Assembly: GCA_934561485.1 (NCBI GenBank) | Contig: CAKTGS010000040.1 | Coordinates: 1-17,466, forward strand | Origin: an uncultured Faecalibacterium sp. | GTDB lineage: Bacteria; Bacillota; Clostridia; Oscillospirales; Ruminococcaceae | Reading direction: 5' to 3' | DNA: 17,466 nt | Shown here: piece by piece, positions 11,811-17,466 of the stretch | Position numbering within the stretch: the stretch's first letter is position 1 | How the letters are laid out: every line of letters begins with the position of its first letter | Notes under the pieces: model-generated | Databases searched by the model: none | Told to the model about the DNA's origin: nothing | Seen by the model: the letters and a program-made list of their open reading frames with translations, nothing else | Position numbers and translations under genes: made by a program

Positions 11811-13118
11811 ATGGAACTGAATTTCTACACGCTGGGTGTCTTTTATATGGTGTACTCCTTCCTGGGCTGGGTGGGAGAAACGGTGGTGGCCACCGTGAGC
11901 GGCAGGCGGTTTGCAAACCGCGGTGCGGCGGCCGGCCCCTTCTGCTTTGTATACGGCACCACAGCGGTGCTGCTGGCTGTGGGCTTTTCGGACCTGCGCA
12001 CAGATCCAGTGTATCTGTTCCTGGCCTGTATGCTGACGGCCACCGTGGTGGAATGGCTGACCGCCAAGATCCTGGAACGGCTGCACCGCCGCAAGTGGTG
12101 GGATTATTCCGACAAAAAGTTCAACCTGAACGGGTACATCTGCCTGCAGTATTCGCTGCTGTGGGGTGCGCTGGGCACCGTCAGCGTGCTGTGGGGCAAC
12201 GGTTTGCTGCTGCGGCTGTGCCTGCTGCTGCCGAGCTGGCTGCTGCGCCCGCTGGTGTGGGCTTCGCTGGCTGTAGCTGCGCTGGATCAGATCGGCTCGG
12301 CCGTGCTGGTGGGCCGGTATGCGGCCCGGCACCCGGTGCTGGAACAGCTGAACCAAAAGCTGGGCGAGCGCTCCGACACGCTGCGCCGCCGCATTGCGCT
12401 GTATGTGGAAAAGCGCATTCAGCGGGCCTACCCGGCAGCAGCCCGGCGGGAACAGACCGCGCTGCAGAAAGGCGAAAAAGACTTTCTGAGCATGGCAGAC
12501 CTGCTGTGGCTGTTTGTGATCGGGGCCTTTCTGGGCGACATGGTGGAAACGGTGTTCTGCCGGGTGACGGCCGGTGTCTGGATGAGCCGTTCCAGCCTGG
12601 TGTGGGGGCCGTTCAGCGTGGTATGGGGCCTGGCGCTGGTGCTGTCCAGCGTGCTGCTGCGGCAGGAACAGGACAAGAGCGACCGCTACCTGTTTGCGTT
12701 TGGCACCGTGATGGGCGGCGTGTACGAGTACGTGTGCAGCGCCGTGACTGAGCTGCTGTTCGGCACCGTGTTCTGGGACTACAGCAAGTTCAAATTCAAC
12801 CTGGGCGGGCGCATCAATCTGTTGTACTGCTTTTTCTGGGGCATTGCCGCCGTGGTGTGGATGCGCTACGGCTACCCGCTGGTGATCCGGCTGATGGCAA
12901 AGGTGCGCAGCTATGTGCGCCCCTGGATGACGGTGCTGCTGGCGGTGTTCATGGCGGTGAATCTGGTGACCAGCTCGCTGGCTCTGGCCCGCTACGATGC
13001 CCGCACCAGCGGCGCAGCCGCATCCAGTACGGTGGACAGCTGGCTGGACACCCACTTTGACGATGCCCGCATGGAGCGCATTTACCCCAACGCCAAAAAA
13101 GTGGAAAAGACCGCCTGA
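11811..13118 (+). CDS. Multi-pass membrane protein, two CmpB-like (ABC_trans_CmpB) domains
   Basis: A 435-residue integral membrane protein. Two halves share the same plan. Half 1 has FLGWVGETVVATVSGRRFAN, then GPFCFVYG, and later KWWDYSDKKFNLNGYICLQYSLLWG. Half 2 has FLGDMVETVFCRV, then SSLVWGPFSVVWG, and FWDYSKFKFNLGGRINLLYCFFWG. These are the signatures of the family annotated as putative ABC transporter permease, CmpB type (PF06541); no ATPase gene is adjacent and the function is not established. A polar stretch of about 65 residues joins the halves, and a final membrane helix is followed by a short hydrophilic tail. AAAGGA about 7 bases before the ATG at 11811, and the promoter position, support this start over 11781. 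Confidence 0.85.
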   Translation: MELNFYTLGVFYMVYSFLGWVGETVVATVSGRRFANRGAAAGPFCFVYGTTAVLLAVGFSDLRTDPVYLFLACMLTATVVEWLTAKILERLHRRKWWDYSDKKFNLNGYICLQYSLLWGALGTVSVLWGNGLLLRLCLLLPSWLLRPLVWASLAVAALDQIGSAVLVGRYAARHPVLEQLNQKLGERSDTLRRRIALYVEKRIQRAYPAAARREQTALQKGEKDFLSMADLLWLFVIGAFLGDMVETVFCRVTAGVWMSRSSLVWGPFSVVWGLALVLSSVLLRQEQDKSDRYLFAFGTVMGGVYEYVCSAVTELLFGTVFWDYSKFKFNLGGRINLLYCFFWGIAAVVWMRYGYPLVIRLMAKVRSYVRPWMTVLLAVFMAVNLVTSSLALARYDARTSGAAASSTVDSWLDTHFDDARMERIYPNAKKVEKTA

Positions 13119-13133
13119 ATTTTCAGATTCTGC

Positions 13134-13162
13134 TTGCTTTTTGCGCGGGGACACAGTATAAT
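13134..13162 (+). promoter_or_regulatory. Sigma-A promoter of the riboswitch-CaCA transcript
   Basis: TTGCTT (13134-13139) and a perfect TATAAT (13157-13162) with a 17-bp spacer. The start site near 13169 lies just before the first strand of the riboswitch P1 helix. Confidence 0.8.
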
Positions 13163-13171
13163 ACGTTTTGG

Positions 13172-13275
13172 ATAAAAGGGAGTAAAGGGCGTGCGGCCTG
13201 GCAGGGCGCACGCTGTATCGCAGCGACATCCCGGCAGAAATGCCCGCTGCGGTGCCGATCGCTTGAGACTTTTAT
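13172..13275 (+). promoter_or_regulatory. Candidate yybP-ykoY (Mn2+) riboswitch aptamer
   Basis: The leader opens with ATAAAAGGGAGTA and closes with GAGACTTTTAT. ATAAAAG (13172-13178) pairs with CTTTTAT (13269-13275) as P1. GGGAGTA directly after the 5' strand, and GAGAC directly before the 3' strand, match the conserved ends of the yybP-ykoY class. Between them are a GCGTGCG/CGCACGC stem (about 13190-13213) and a second stem closed by CGCAGC/GCTGCG with a GGCA-GAAA-TGCC tip. Members of this class sense Mn2+ and control Mn or other metal exporters; the downstream gene is a cation exchanger, which fits. The identification is by motif and architecture, without a covariance search. Confidence 0.8.
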
Positions 13276-13322
13276 TACAGCGCCCGGAGTGGGGCAGGCT
13301 GTAATAATGGTCTCTTTTTTCT
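13265..13322 (+). terminator. Riboswitch expression-platform terminator
   Basis: GAGAC (13265-13269) pairs with GTCTC (13310-13314), and TTATTACAGC (13272-13281) with GCTGTAATAA (13298-13307), followed by TTTTTTC. The 5' arm reuses the 3' strand of P1, so P1 and the terminator exclude each other. Ligand-stabilised P1 would permit read-through. Confidence 0.85.
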
Positions 13323-13349
13323 TGGAAAATAATACAAAAGGAGAAAATT

Positions 13350-14318
13350 ATGCTCATCCCTGTTTTGTTGTTCATCGTGGGCCTGCTGTGCCTGATCAAG
13401 GGCGGCGACTGGTTTGTGGACGGCGCTACGGGCATTGCCCGCCGCTTCCATGTGCCGGAGCTGCTCATTGGTGCCACGGTGGTGTCCATCGGCACCACGC
13501 TGCCGGAAGTGATGGTCTCTACCACCTCGGCCCTCACCGGCCACGGCGAGATCGCCTACGGCAATGCCATCGGCTCGGTCATCTGCAATTCCGCCCTCAT
13601 TGCGGCCATTACCATTGCGGTGCGCCCGGGCAAGGTAGACCCCAAAAGCCTGCGCACCCCGGTGCTGTTCTTCTTTGTGGCGGCAGCCTTCTACGCCGGT
13701 GTGGCCTACACCACCGGCTCCTTCACCCGGCCGGTGGGCCTGATCCTGCTGGTGATGTTCGTGGCCTATATTGCGCTCAACATCATGGCCATGAAAAAGA
13801 CCCCCATGCCCATTGAGGAGGCGGATGAGGCCCCGGAAGAGTCTGCCTCGCTTGCCAAGGAACTGGGTCTGCTGGCGGTGGGTGCCGTGCTGATCGCTGT
13901 GGGCGCAAACCTGCTGGTGGACAACGGCACCCTGATCGCTCAGGCGCTGGGCGTGCCGGAATCGGTCATCGCGCTGACCTTTGTGGCTTTGGGCACCTCG
14001 CTGCCGGAGCTGGTCACCGCCATCACCTCGCTGGCCAAGGGTCACGGTGATCTTTCGCTGGGCAATGTCATTGGTGCCAACGTGTTCAACCTGGTGCTGG
14101 TCAGCGGCGTGAGCGCCGCGGTGGCTCCCTTTACCATTCCGCAGAACTCCATGCTGTTCGGACACAACGCTTCGCTGGTGCTGGAGTTTCCGGTGATGTT
14201 CGCCGTGATGATGCTGCTCACCGTGCCTGCCCTGCTCAAGGGCAAGCTGAGCCGCCCGCAGGGCATTGCACTGCTGTGCATCTATGCAGCCTTCTGCGTG
14301 GTGCAGTTTACGATTTAA
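13350..14318 (+). CDS. CaCA-family cation exchanger (candidate Mn2+/Ca2+ exporter)
   Basis: A 322-residue membrane protein with two inverted five-helix halves. The alpha-1 repeat (about 45-80) has SIGTTLPEVMVSTTSALTGH and ends GNAIGSVICN; the alpha-2 repeat (about 212-247) has ALGTSLPELVTAITSLAKGH and ends GNVIGANVFN. These repeats with GT(T/S)LPE form the ion site of Ca2+/cation antiporters. A short acidic loop (about 150-170) links the halves. The family is usually annotated as K+-dependent Na+/Ca2+ exchanger, but the Mn2+-type riboswitch upstream suggests export of Mn2+ (or Ca2+) in exchange for Na+ or H+. AAAAGGAGA lies before the ATG. It is monocistronic, bounded by a strong terminator. 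Confidence 0.93.
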   Translation: MLIPVLLFIVGLLCLIKGGDWFVDGATGIARRFHVPELLIGATVVSIGTTLPEVMVSTTSALTGHGEIAYGNAIGSVICNSALIAAITIAVRPGKVDPKSLRTPVLFFFVAAAFYAGVAYTTGSFTRPVGLILLVMFVAYIALNIMAMKKTPMPIEEADEAPEESASLAKELGLLAVGAVLIAVGANLLVDNGTLIAQALGVPESVIALTFVALGTSLPELVTAITSLAKGHGDLSLGNVIGANVFNLVLVSGVSAAVAPFTIPQNSMLFGHNASLVLEFPVMFAVMMLLTVPALLKGKLSRPQGIALLCIYAAFCVVQFTI

Positions 14319-14340
14319 AATGGCCTACGCTTTATAAAAG

Positions 14341-14386
14341 AACAAAGCCTCTTTGCCCGAAAAGCAAAGAGGCTTTGTGTTTTTTG
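14341..14386. terminator. Bidirectional terminator between the CaCA gene and hisS
   Basis: CAAAGCCTCTTTGC (14343-14356) pairs perfectly with GCAAAGAGGCTTTG (14364-14377), followed by GTGTTTTTT on the plus strand. On the minus strand TTCTTTTAT follows. It serves both convergent genes. Confidence 0.9.
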
Positions 14387-14387
14387 G

Positions 14388-15629
14388 TTACTGCTGGGCG
14401 AAGATCTTCACTTCGTCCTTGTCCATAAAGGCGGCACCGGCAAAACCGGCAGCTTCCAGCTGGCCCAGCTGCTTGCCCAGCTTTTTGCCCTGGGGCAGCA
14501 CGGTGACCTGATAGGTGTCACGCAGGGCAGCGGCCTTGCTCAGCACGGCGGTAAAATCGGCATCCCTGCCGTACAGCAGGGCGATCTTCTGCTTGGCACC
14601 GGGAATTTGATACCCCTGCTCCAGCAGGATGCCGCACACGCGCTCGAAGCCGATGGAGAAGCCCACGGCAGGCACCTGGGTGCCCAGGAACTTGCCCACC
14701 ATGTTGTCGTAGCGGCCGCCGCCGGCCACGGCACCGCTGAACTGCGGGCAGGTGATCTCGAACACCATGCCGGTGTAGTAGCCCTGGCCGCGCACCAGGC
14801 TGGGGCAGTAGGCTACCTGGTAACGGCCATCGGCCAGTGCATTGGCGGTGGCCAGAACATACTTCAGATCATCGGCAATGGCGGGGTCTGCGCAGCGGGC
14901 AGCCACGGCGTCCAGCGTGACCTCGCCGGCAGCAATGAAATCGGCCAGTGCATGGATGGCACTTTCCGGCAGCTGCTTTTCGGTCAGCTCGGCCTTCACG
15001 CCGTCTGCGCCGATCTTGTCCATCTTGTCAAAGGTGATGCACACAGAATCCAGCGTGTCGGCGGCAAAGCCCATGCTTTCCAGCATCCCGCGCAGGATGC
15101 GGCGGTCGTTGATGTTCACGGTAAAGCCGGTAAAGCCGATGTTCAGCAGGGCACGGGTGGTCACATCGATCAGTTCCACCTCTGCGTTGGGGGAGCTGTC
15201 GCCCAGAATGTCAATGTCGCACTGCACAAACTCGCGCAGGCGGCCTTTCTGGGGGCGTTCGGCGCGGAACACGCGGTCGGTCTGGATCACCTTGAAGGGG
15301 CTGGGCAGCTTGTCCCTGTTGGCGGCGTAGTAGCGGCTCAGGGGCAGAGTAAGGTCATAGCGCAGGCCCATATCAGAGAGCTGCTTGGGGTCGCCGGAGT
15401 TCAGGGCGGCGGTGAGCTTGTCGCCGCGCTTGAGCACCTTGAAGATCAGGTTCAGGTTGTCGCCGCCATCGGACTTGTCGAGGTTTTCCATATCCTCCAG
15501 CATGGGGGTGGAAATGCGCTCAAAGCCGGAAGCGCGGTAGGTCTCCAGAATTTTGCCCTGAATGTAATCGCGCAGGGTCTGCTCTGCGGGCAGCAGGTCC
15601 CGCATGCCCTTCAATGCCTGTGTTTTCAT
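14388..15629 (-). CDS. hisS: Histidyl-tRNA synthetase (divergent type)
   Basis: A 413-residue class II synthetase that charges tRNA-His. Visible parts are GMRDLLPAE near the start, LRYDLTLPLSRYYA (89-102), motif 2 FRAERPQKGRLREFVQCDID (121-140), the histidine-specific motif LVRGQGYYTGMVFE (278-291) with the essential Arg280, motif 3 AGGGRYDNMVGKF and GFSIGFERV, and a C-terminal anticodon domain of about 75 residues. LREFVQCDID and LRYDLT resemble the eukaryotic/alpha-proteobacterial type more than the usual bacterial RQFHQFGVE. RGQGYY replaces RGLDYY. It is somewhat short (usual 420-430). HisZ, the catalytically dead paralogue, is a weaker alternative, since no his operon is adjacent. AGAGAGGA precedes the ATG by 9 bases. 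Confidence 0.87.
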   Translation of the reverse strand: MKTQALKGMRDLLPAEQTLRDYIQGKILETYRASGFERISTPMLEDMENLDKSDGGDNLNLIFKVLKRGDKLTAALNSGDPKQLSDMGLRYDLTLPLSRYYAANRDKLPSPFKVIQTDRVFRAERPQKGRLREFVQCDIDILGDSSPNAEVELIDVTTRALLNIGFTGFTVNINDRRILRGMLESMGFAADTLDSVCITFDKMDKIGADGVKAELTEKQLPESAIHALADFIAAGEVTLDAVAARCADPAIADDLKYVLATANALADGRYQVAYCPSLVRGQGYYTGMVFEITCPQFSGAVAGGGRYDNMVGKFLGTQVPAVGFSIGFERVCGILLEQGYQIPGAKQKIALLYGRDADFTAVLSKAAALRDTYQVTVLPQGKKLGKQLGQLEAAGFAGAAFMDKDEVKIFAQQ

Positions 15630-15657
15630 AATGGTGGTTCCTCTCTATACTATAAGT

Positions 15658-15800
15658 GGGCTCGCCCTCTCCGTCATTGCCGGCGCAATGCCACCTCTCC
15701 CAAAGGGAGAGGCCTTGGCAGTCCATGCAAAGTCACCGGTTTCGCCAGAGGCTCCCCCTTTGGGGGAGCTGGACGCGAAGCGGCCTGAGAGGGCGAGGCC
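15658..15800. mobile_element. MITE-like element in the hisS leader
   Basis: A 143-bp element with terminal inverted repeats CTCGCCCTCTC (15661-15671) and GAGAGGGCGAG (15787-15797), extended outward by GG. Inside are two perfect hairpins: CCTCTCCC-aaa-GGGAGAGG (15694-15712) and GCTCCCCC-ttt-GGGGGAGC (15751-15769). There is no coding capacity. It lies between the hisS promoter and start codon, so it is transcribed as part of the hisS leader. I recognise the pattern as a repeat family common in Faecalibacterium-like genomes, from memory only. No clear target-site duplication is visible. Confidence 0.8.
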
Positions 15801-15822
15801 GCATTTGGTTATTACTTTATCC

Positions 15823-15850
15823 ATTATAAAGGAATCTGCCGGATTGTCAA
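15823..15850 (-). promoter_or_regulatory. Sigma-A promoter of hisS
   Basis: On the minus strand, a perfect TTGACA (15850-15845) and a perfect TATAAT (15828-15823) have a 16-bp spacer. Transcription would start near 15816, giving a leader of about 187 nt that contains the MITE. The -35 is embedded in the short palindrome GGATTGACAATCC. Confidence 0.85.
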
Positions 15851-15898
15851 TCCAAATGGGTACACTATCGCAAATTGCACAAATCTTGAGGTGAAACG

Positions 15899-17107
15899 AT
15901 GAAGCAGCAGTTTGCAGCAAAACACCCCTGGACCATTCTGGCGGCAGGGGCGGCCATTCAGGTGCTCACCGGCATTCCGGCAGCCTGGGGCGTGTTCCAG
16001 CAGCCGGTGATGGAGGAATATGGCCTGACCGAACAGCAGGCGGGCAGCGCCTTTGGCCTTCTGATCGCGGCGTTTGGCGTGGGCTGCGTGATCGGCGGCT
16101 TTTTGCAGGACAAAGAAGGCCCCCGCTGTGCCGGACTATGGGGCACGGCGCTGCTCTGCGGCGGCTTTTTTGCGGCAGCGTGGCTGCCGGGCGGCAGCGC
16201 AGGGCAGTTCTTTCTGGCGTTCAGTATTCCGGCAGGGCTGGGCACGGCGTTTCTGTATCCGTCCATCCAGTCCTGTGCGCAAAAGTGGTATGCAGGCCGC
16301 AAAGGGCTGGCGACCGGCGTCATCGGCGGGGCAGTGGGGCTGAGCGGGGCATTCCTCACGGTGTTCGTGCGCGCAGCGGTAAAGGGCTTCTGGATCGTGC
16401 AGGGCATCCGGGGGGCCTTTTGGGCGCTGGGGGTCGTCACGCTGCCTGTCTGCCTGGTGGGCAGCCTGCTGCTGCAGGACCCGCCGCAGAGCGCGCAGCC
16501 CCGCAAGCAGCAGGGCAGCGGCAAAAACGCCATCGATCTGTCTCCCTGGCAGATGCTGCGCACAAAGCAGTATTGGCTGTGCGCGGGAGCGGTGTGCTTT
16601 TCCACCCCGGCGGTGCTGCTGTTCAGCCCCATCATCTTAAAACTGGGCATGGAGCGCGGGCTGGACGAGGGCGCGGCCCTGTGGAGCGTGGTGCTGGGCA
16701 GTGTGGGCAGCGCGGCCGGACGCCTGCTGATGCCCATGCTCAGCGATAAGATCGGCCGCCGCCCCACGGACCTGCTGCTGTTTGCGGTGTCCGGCGGACT
16801 GTCGGCGGGGTTTGCCTTTGCGCAGGGCTGGGCCGTGGTGGCCTGCTATGCGGGGCTTACCTTTTGCTATTCGGCGCTGGCGGCAGTTCTGCCGGCCCTT
16901 TCCACCGACCTGTTCGGCTTTCCCCATGCAGGGGTCAACTACGGTTTTCTGGCGCTGGGGCAGAGCGTGGGCAGCCTGACCTTTCCGTTTGCGGCCAACT
17001 TCTTCGGGCTGGAAGCCGGACGGCACTGGCTGGCTGCGGGTGCGGCGGCAGCCGGCTTTGCCGCCATCTGGACATTGCAGCCGGTGCGGCAGACCCCGGA
17101 ACCCTGA
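15899..17107 (+). CDS. MFS transporter, oxalate/formate antiporter-like (OFA) family
   Basis: A 402-residue, 12-helix major facilitator. The start HPWTILAAGAAIQVLTGIPAAWGVF and the loop 2-3 motif GGFLQDKEGPRC are typical of OFA-type carriers. So are FLYPSIQSCAQKWYAGRKGL (helices 4-5), the cytoplasmic linker SPWQMLRTKQYWL between the halves, and LSDKIGRRPTDLL (loop 8-9). Such proteins move small carboxylates or are uncharacterised; the substrate cannot be read from the sequence. GAGGTGA sits just before the ATG. It is divergent from hisS with about 50 bp between its start codon and the hisS -35, so their promoters nearly overlap. No metabolic neighbour indicates the substrate. Confidence 0.9.
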   Translation: MKQQFAAKHPWTILAAGAAIQVLTGIPAAWGVFQQPVMEEYGLTEQQAGSAFGLLIAAFGVGCVIGGFLQDKEGPRCAGLWGTALLCGGFFAAAWLPGGSAGQFFLAFSIPAGLGTAFLYPSIQSCAQKWYAGRKGLATGVIGGAVGLSGAFLTVFVRAAVKGFWIVQGIRGAFWALGVVTLPVCLVGSLLLQDPPQSAQPRKQQGSGKNAIDLSPWQMLRTKQYWLCAGAVCFSTPAVLLFSPIILKLGMERGLDEGAALWSVVLGSVGSAAGRLLMPMLSDKIGRRPTDLLLFAVSGGLSAGFAFAQGWAVVACYAGLTFCYSALAAVLPALSTDLFGFPHAGVNYGFLALGQSVGSLTFPFAANFFGLEAGRHWLAAGAAAAGFAAIWTLQPVRQTPEP

Positions 17108-17133
17108 CAGGCGGGCGCGGGATTTCCGGCACC

Positions 17134-17190
17134 TCGACAAAGTTGACAAAAACTTGACAAACGGACAGTGGAAAGCAGACGAATTGACGG
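17134..17190 (+). repeat. Cluster of short TTGACAA-like repeats
   Basis: TCGACAA (17134), TTGACAA (17143), TTGACAA (17154) and TTGACGG (17184) stand in the same orientation upstream of the promoter of the last gene. None has a convincing -10 partner at 16-18 bp, so they may be a regulator site rather than tandem promoters. Confidence 0.4.
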
Positions 17191-17240
17191 TTAGGAGCAA
17201 ATAACCTTGAAAGACTCTGCGGAATTTTGGCGGAAATGTC

Positions 17241-17269
17241 TTGCAAAATGCGTCCGGTTTCTCTATAAT
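17241..17269 (+). promoter_or_regulatory. Sigma-A promoter of the last, partial gene
   Basis: TTGCAA (17241-17246) and a perfect TATAAT (17264-17269) with a 17-bp spacer. Predicted start is near 17276, leaving a leader of about 145 nt. Confidence 0.8.
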
Positions 17270-17287
17270 AAAGCCATGCGTGGTAGT

Positions 17288-17325
17288 ACCGGTGCAGGCG
17301 CTGAAAAGAGAGCGGCGCACCCGGT
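17288..17325 (+). promoter_or_regulatory. Stable hairpin in the leader of the last gene
   Basis: ACCGGTGC (17288-17295) pairs with GCACCCGGT (17317-17325) with one bulged C, and further pairing inside (GCGCT with AGCGGC region). The remaining leader to 17405 is GC-rich and foldable, with no U-run terminator. I do not recognise a known riboswitch class. Confidence 0.5.
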
Positions 17326-17420
17326 TCGGATGCAAGCAGTACAGGGCAGCAGCTGTGCCGGCAGGGCGCAGCGGCGGTTTTGTGCTGCAAAGCGACATTT
17401 GTCAAAAGGAGAGTATGATT

Positions 17421-17466
17421 ATGACCTATTCGCAGCAAGTACAGAATATGTGCCCGATCACCAAAG
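17421..17466 (+). CDS. Start of an unidentified gene (cut by the window end)
   Basis: Only 15 codons are present: MTYSQQVQNMCPITK. AAGGAG (17406-17411) is 9 bases before this ATG and only 3 before an in-frame ATG at 17415, so 17421 is preferred. A consensus promoter and a structured leader precede it. The N-terminus is not enough to name a family. Confidence 0.7.
   Translation, partial: MTYSQQVQNMCPITK

Noticed and set aside
11778..13229. 483-codon minus-strand frame opposite the CmpB-like gene
   Set aside because: Shadow of the membrane protein; His/Gln-rich, and it runs through the promoter of the next transcript.
13275..14165. 296-codon minus-strand frame opposite the CaCA gene
   Set aside because: The plus-strand frame has two diagnostic alpha repeats and a good ribosome binding site; this one has neither.
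14607..15788. 393-codon plus-strand frame opposite hisS
   Set aside because: Antisense shadow that also crosses the MITE and the hisS leader.
15630..15822. T-box leader upstream of hisS
   Set aside because: No specifier loop, T-box sequence or leader terminator is visible; the leader is filled by a MITE-like element.
17278..17295. T-box-like TGG-ACC motif in the last leader
   Set aside because: It lies at the very start of the leader, lacks the conserved flanks, and no terminator/antiterminator pair follows.

Overview
The window looks like a chromosomal segment of a Gram-positive gut Firmicute of the Faecalibacterium / Oscillospiraceae type. I infer this from the GC-rich housekeeping genes, the consensus sigma-A promoters with AAGGAGG-like ribosome binding sites, and repeat families whose translations resemble those scattered through Faecalibacterium-like genomes. 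The species call is from recognition and was not tested by a search.

Layout. (1) 1-4452: AT-rich accessory DNA. It holds two small genes (zinc-ribbon protein, DUF2007-like protein) that each follow a copy of the same ~76-bp upstream block. Next come an anchored protein, a short lipoprotein and a PD-(D/E)XK nuclease-like protein, then a DinJ/RelE-type toxin-antitoxin pair directly followed by a large serine recombinase. This is probably one end of an integrated element. (2) 4437-4816: a non-coding array of hairpins made of two tandem modular units, with constant arms and variable but self-complementary stems. (3) 4871-7219: a decayed prophage head module, mostly on the minus strand. It contains a 5'-truncated MuF-type minor head protein with an AT-rich C-terminal toxin-like domain, an overlapping candidate immunity gene, a tRNA-Trp-like gene, a scaffold protein and a capsid-protein stub. 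(4) 7220-7821: a truncated IS1182-like element that cut off the 5' end of the MuF gene and lies 13 bp from the pyrI stop codon. (5) 7835-17466: conserved chromosome. It has a purA-pyrB-pyrI operon with overlapping genes (minus strand) and a divergent LysR regulator. Then come a duplicated-domain CmpB-like membrane protein and a CaCA-family cation exchanger behind a candidate Mn2+ (yybP-ykoY) riboswitch with its own terminator. These are followed by an unusual-type histidyl-tRNA synthetase with a MITE in its leader, an OFA-like MFS transporter, and the first codons of an unidentified gene behind a structured leader.

How it works together. PurA and PyrB both use aspartate and are translationally coupled, with PyrI as the allosteric subunit; the divergent LysR protein is a candidate regulator. 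The riboswitch logic (a P1 helix competing with a terminator) predicts that the CaCA exchanger is switched on by Mn2+ and so acts as a metal exporter. The TA pair probably stabilises the recombinase-bearing element. The MuF toxin and immunity reading frames remain intact although the phage around them is broken.

The most notable items are the MuF toxin/immunity cassette, the hairpin-array repeats, the riboswitch-CaCA pairing, and the tRNA-Trp-like gene inside the phage head module.
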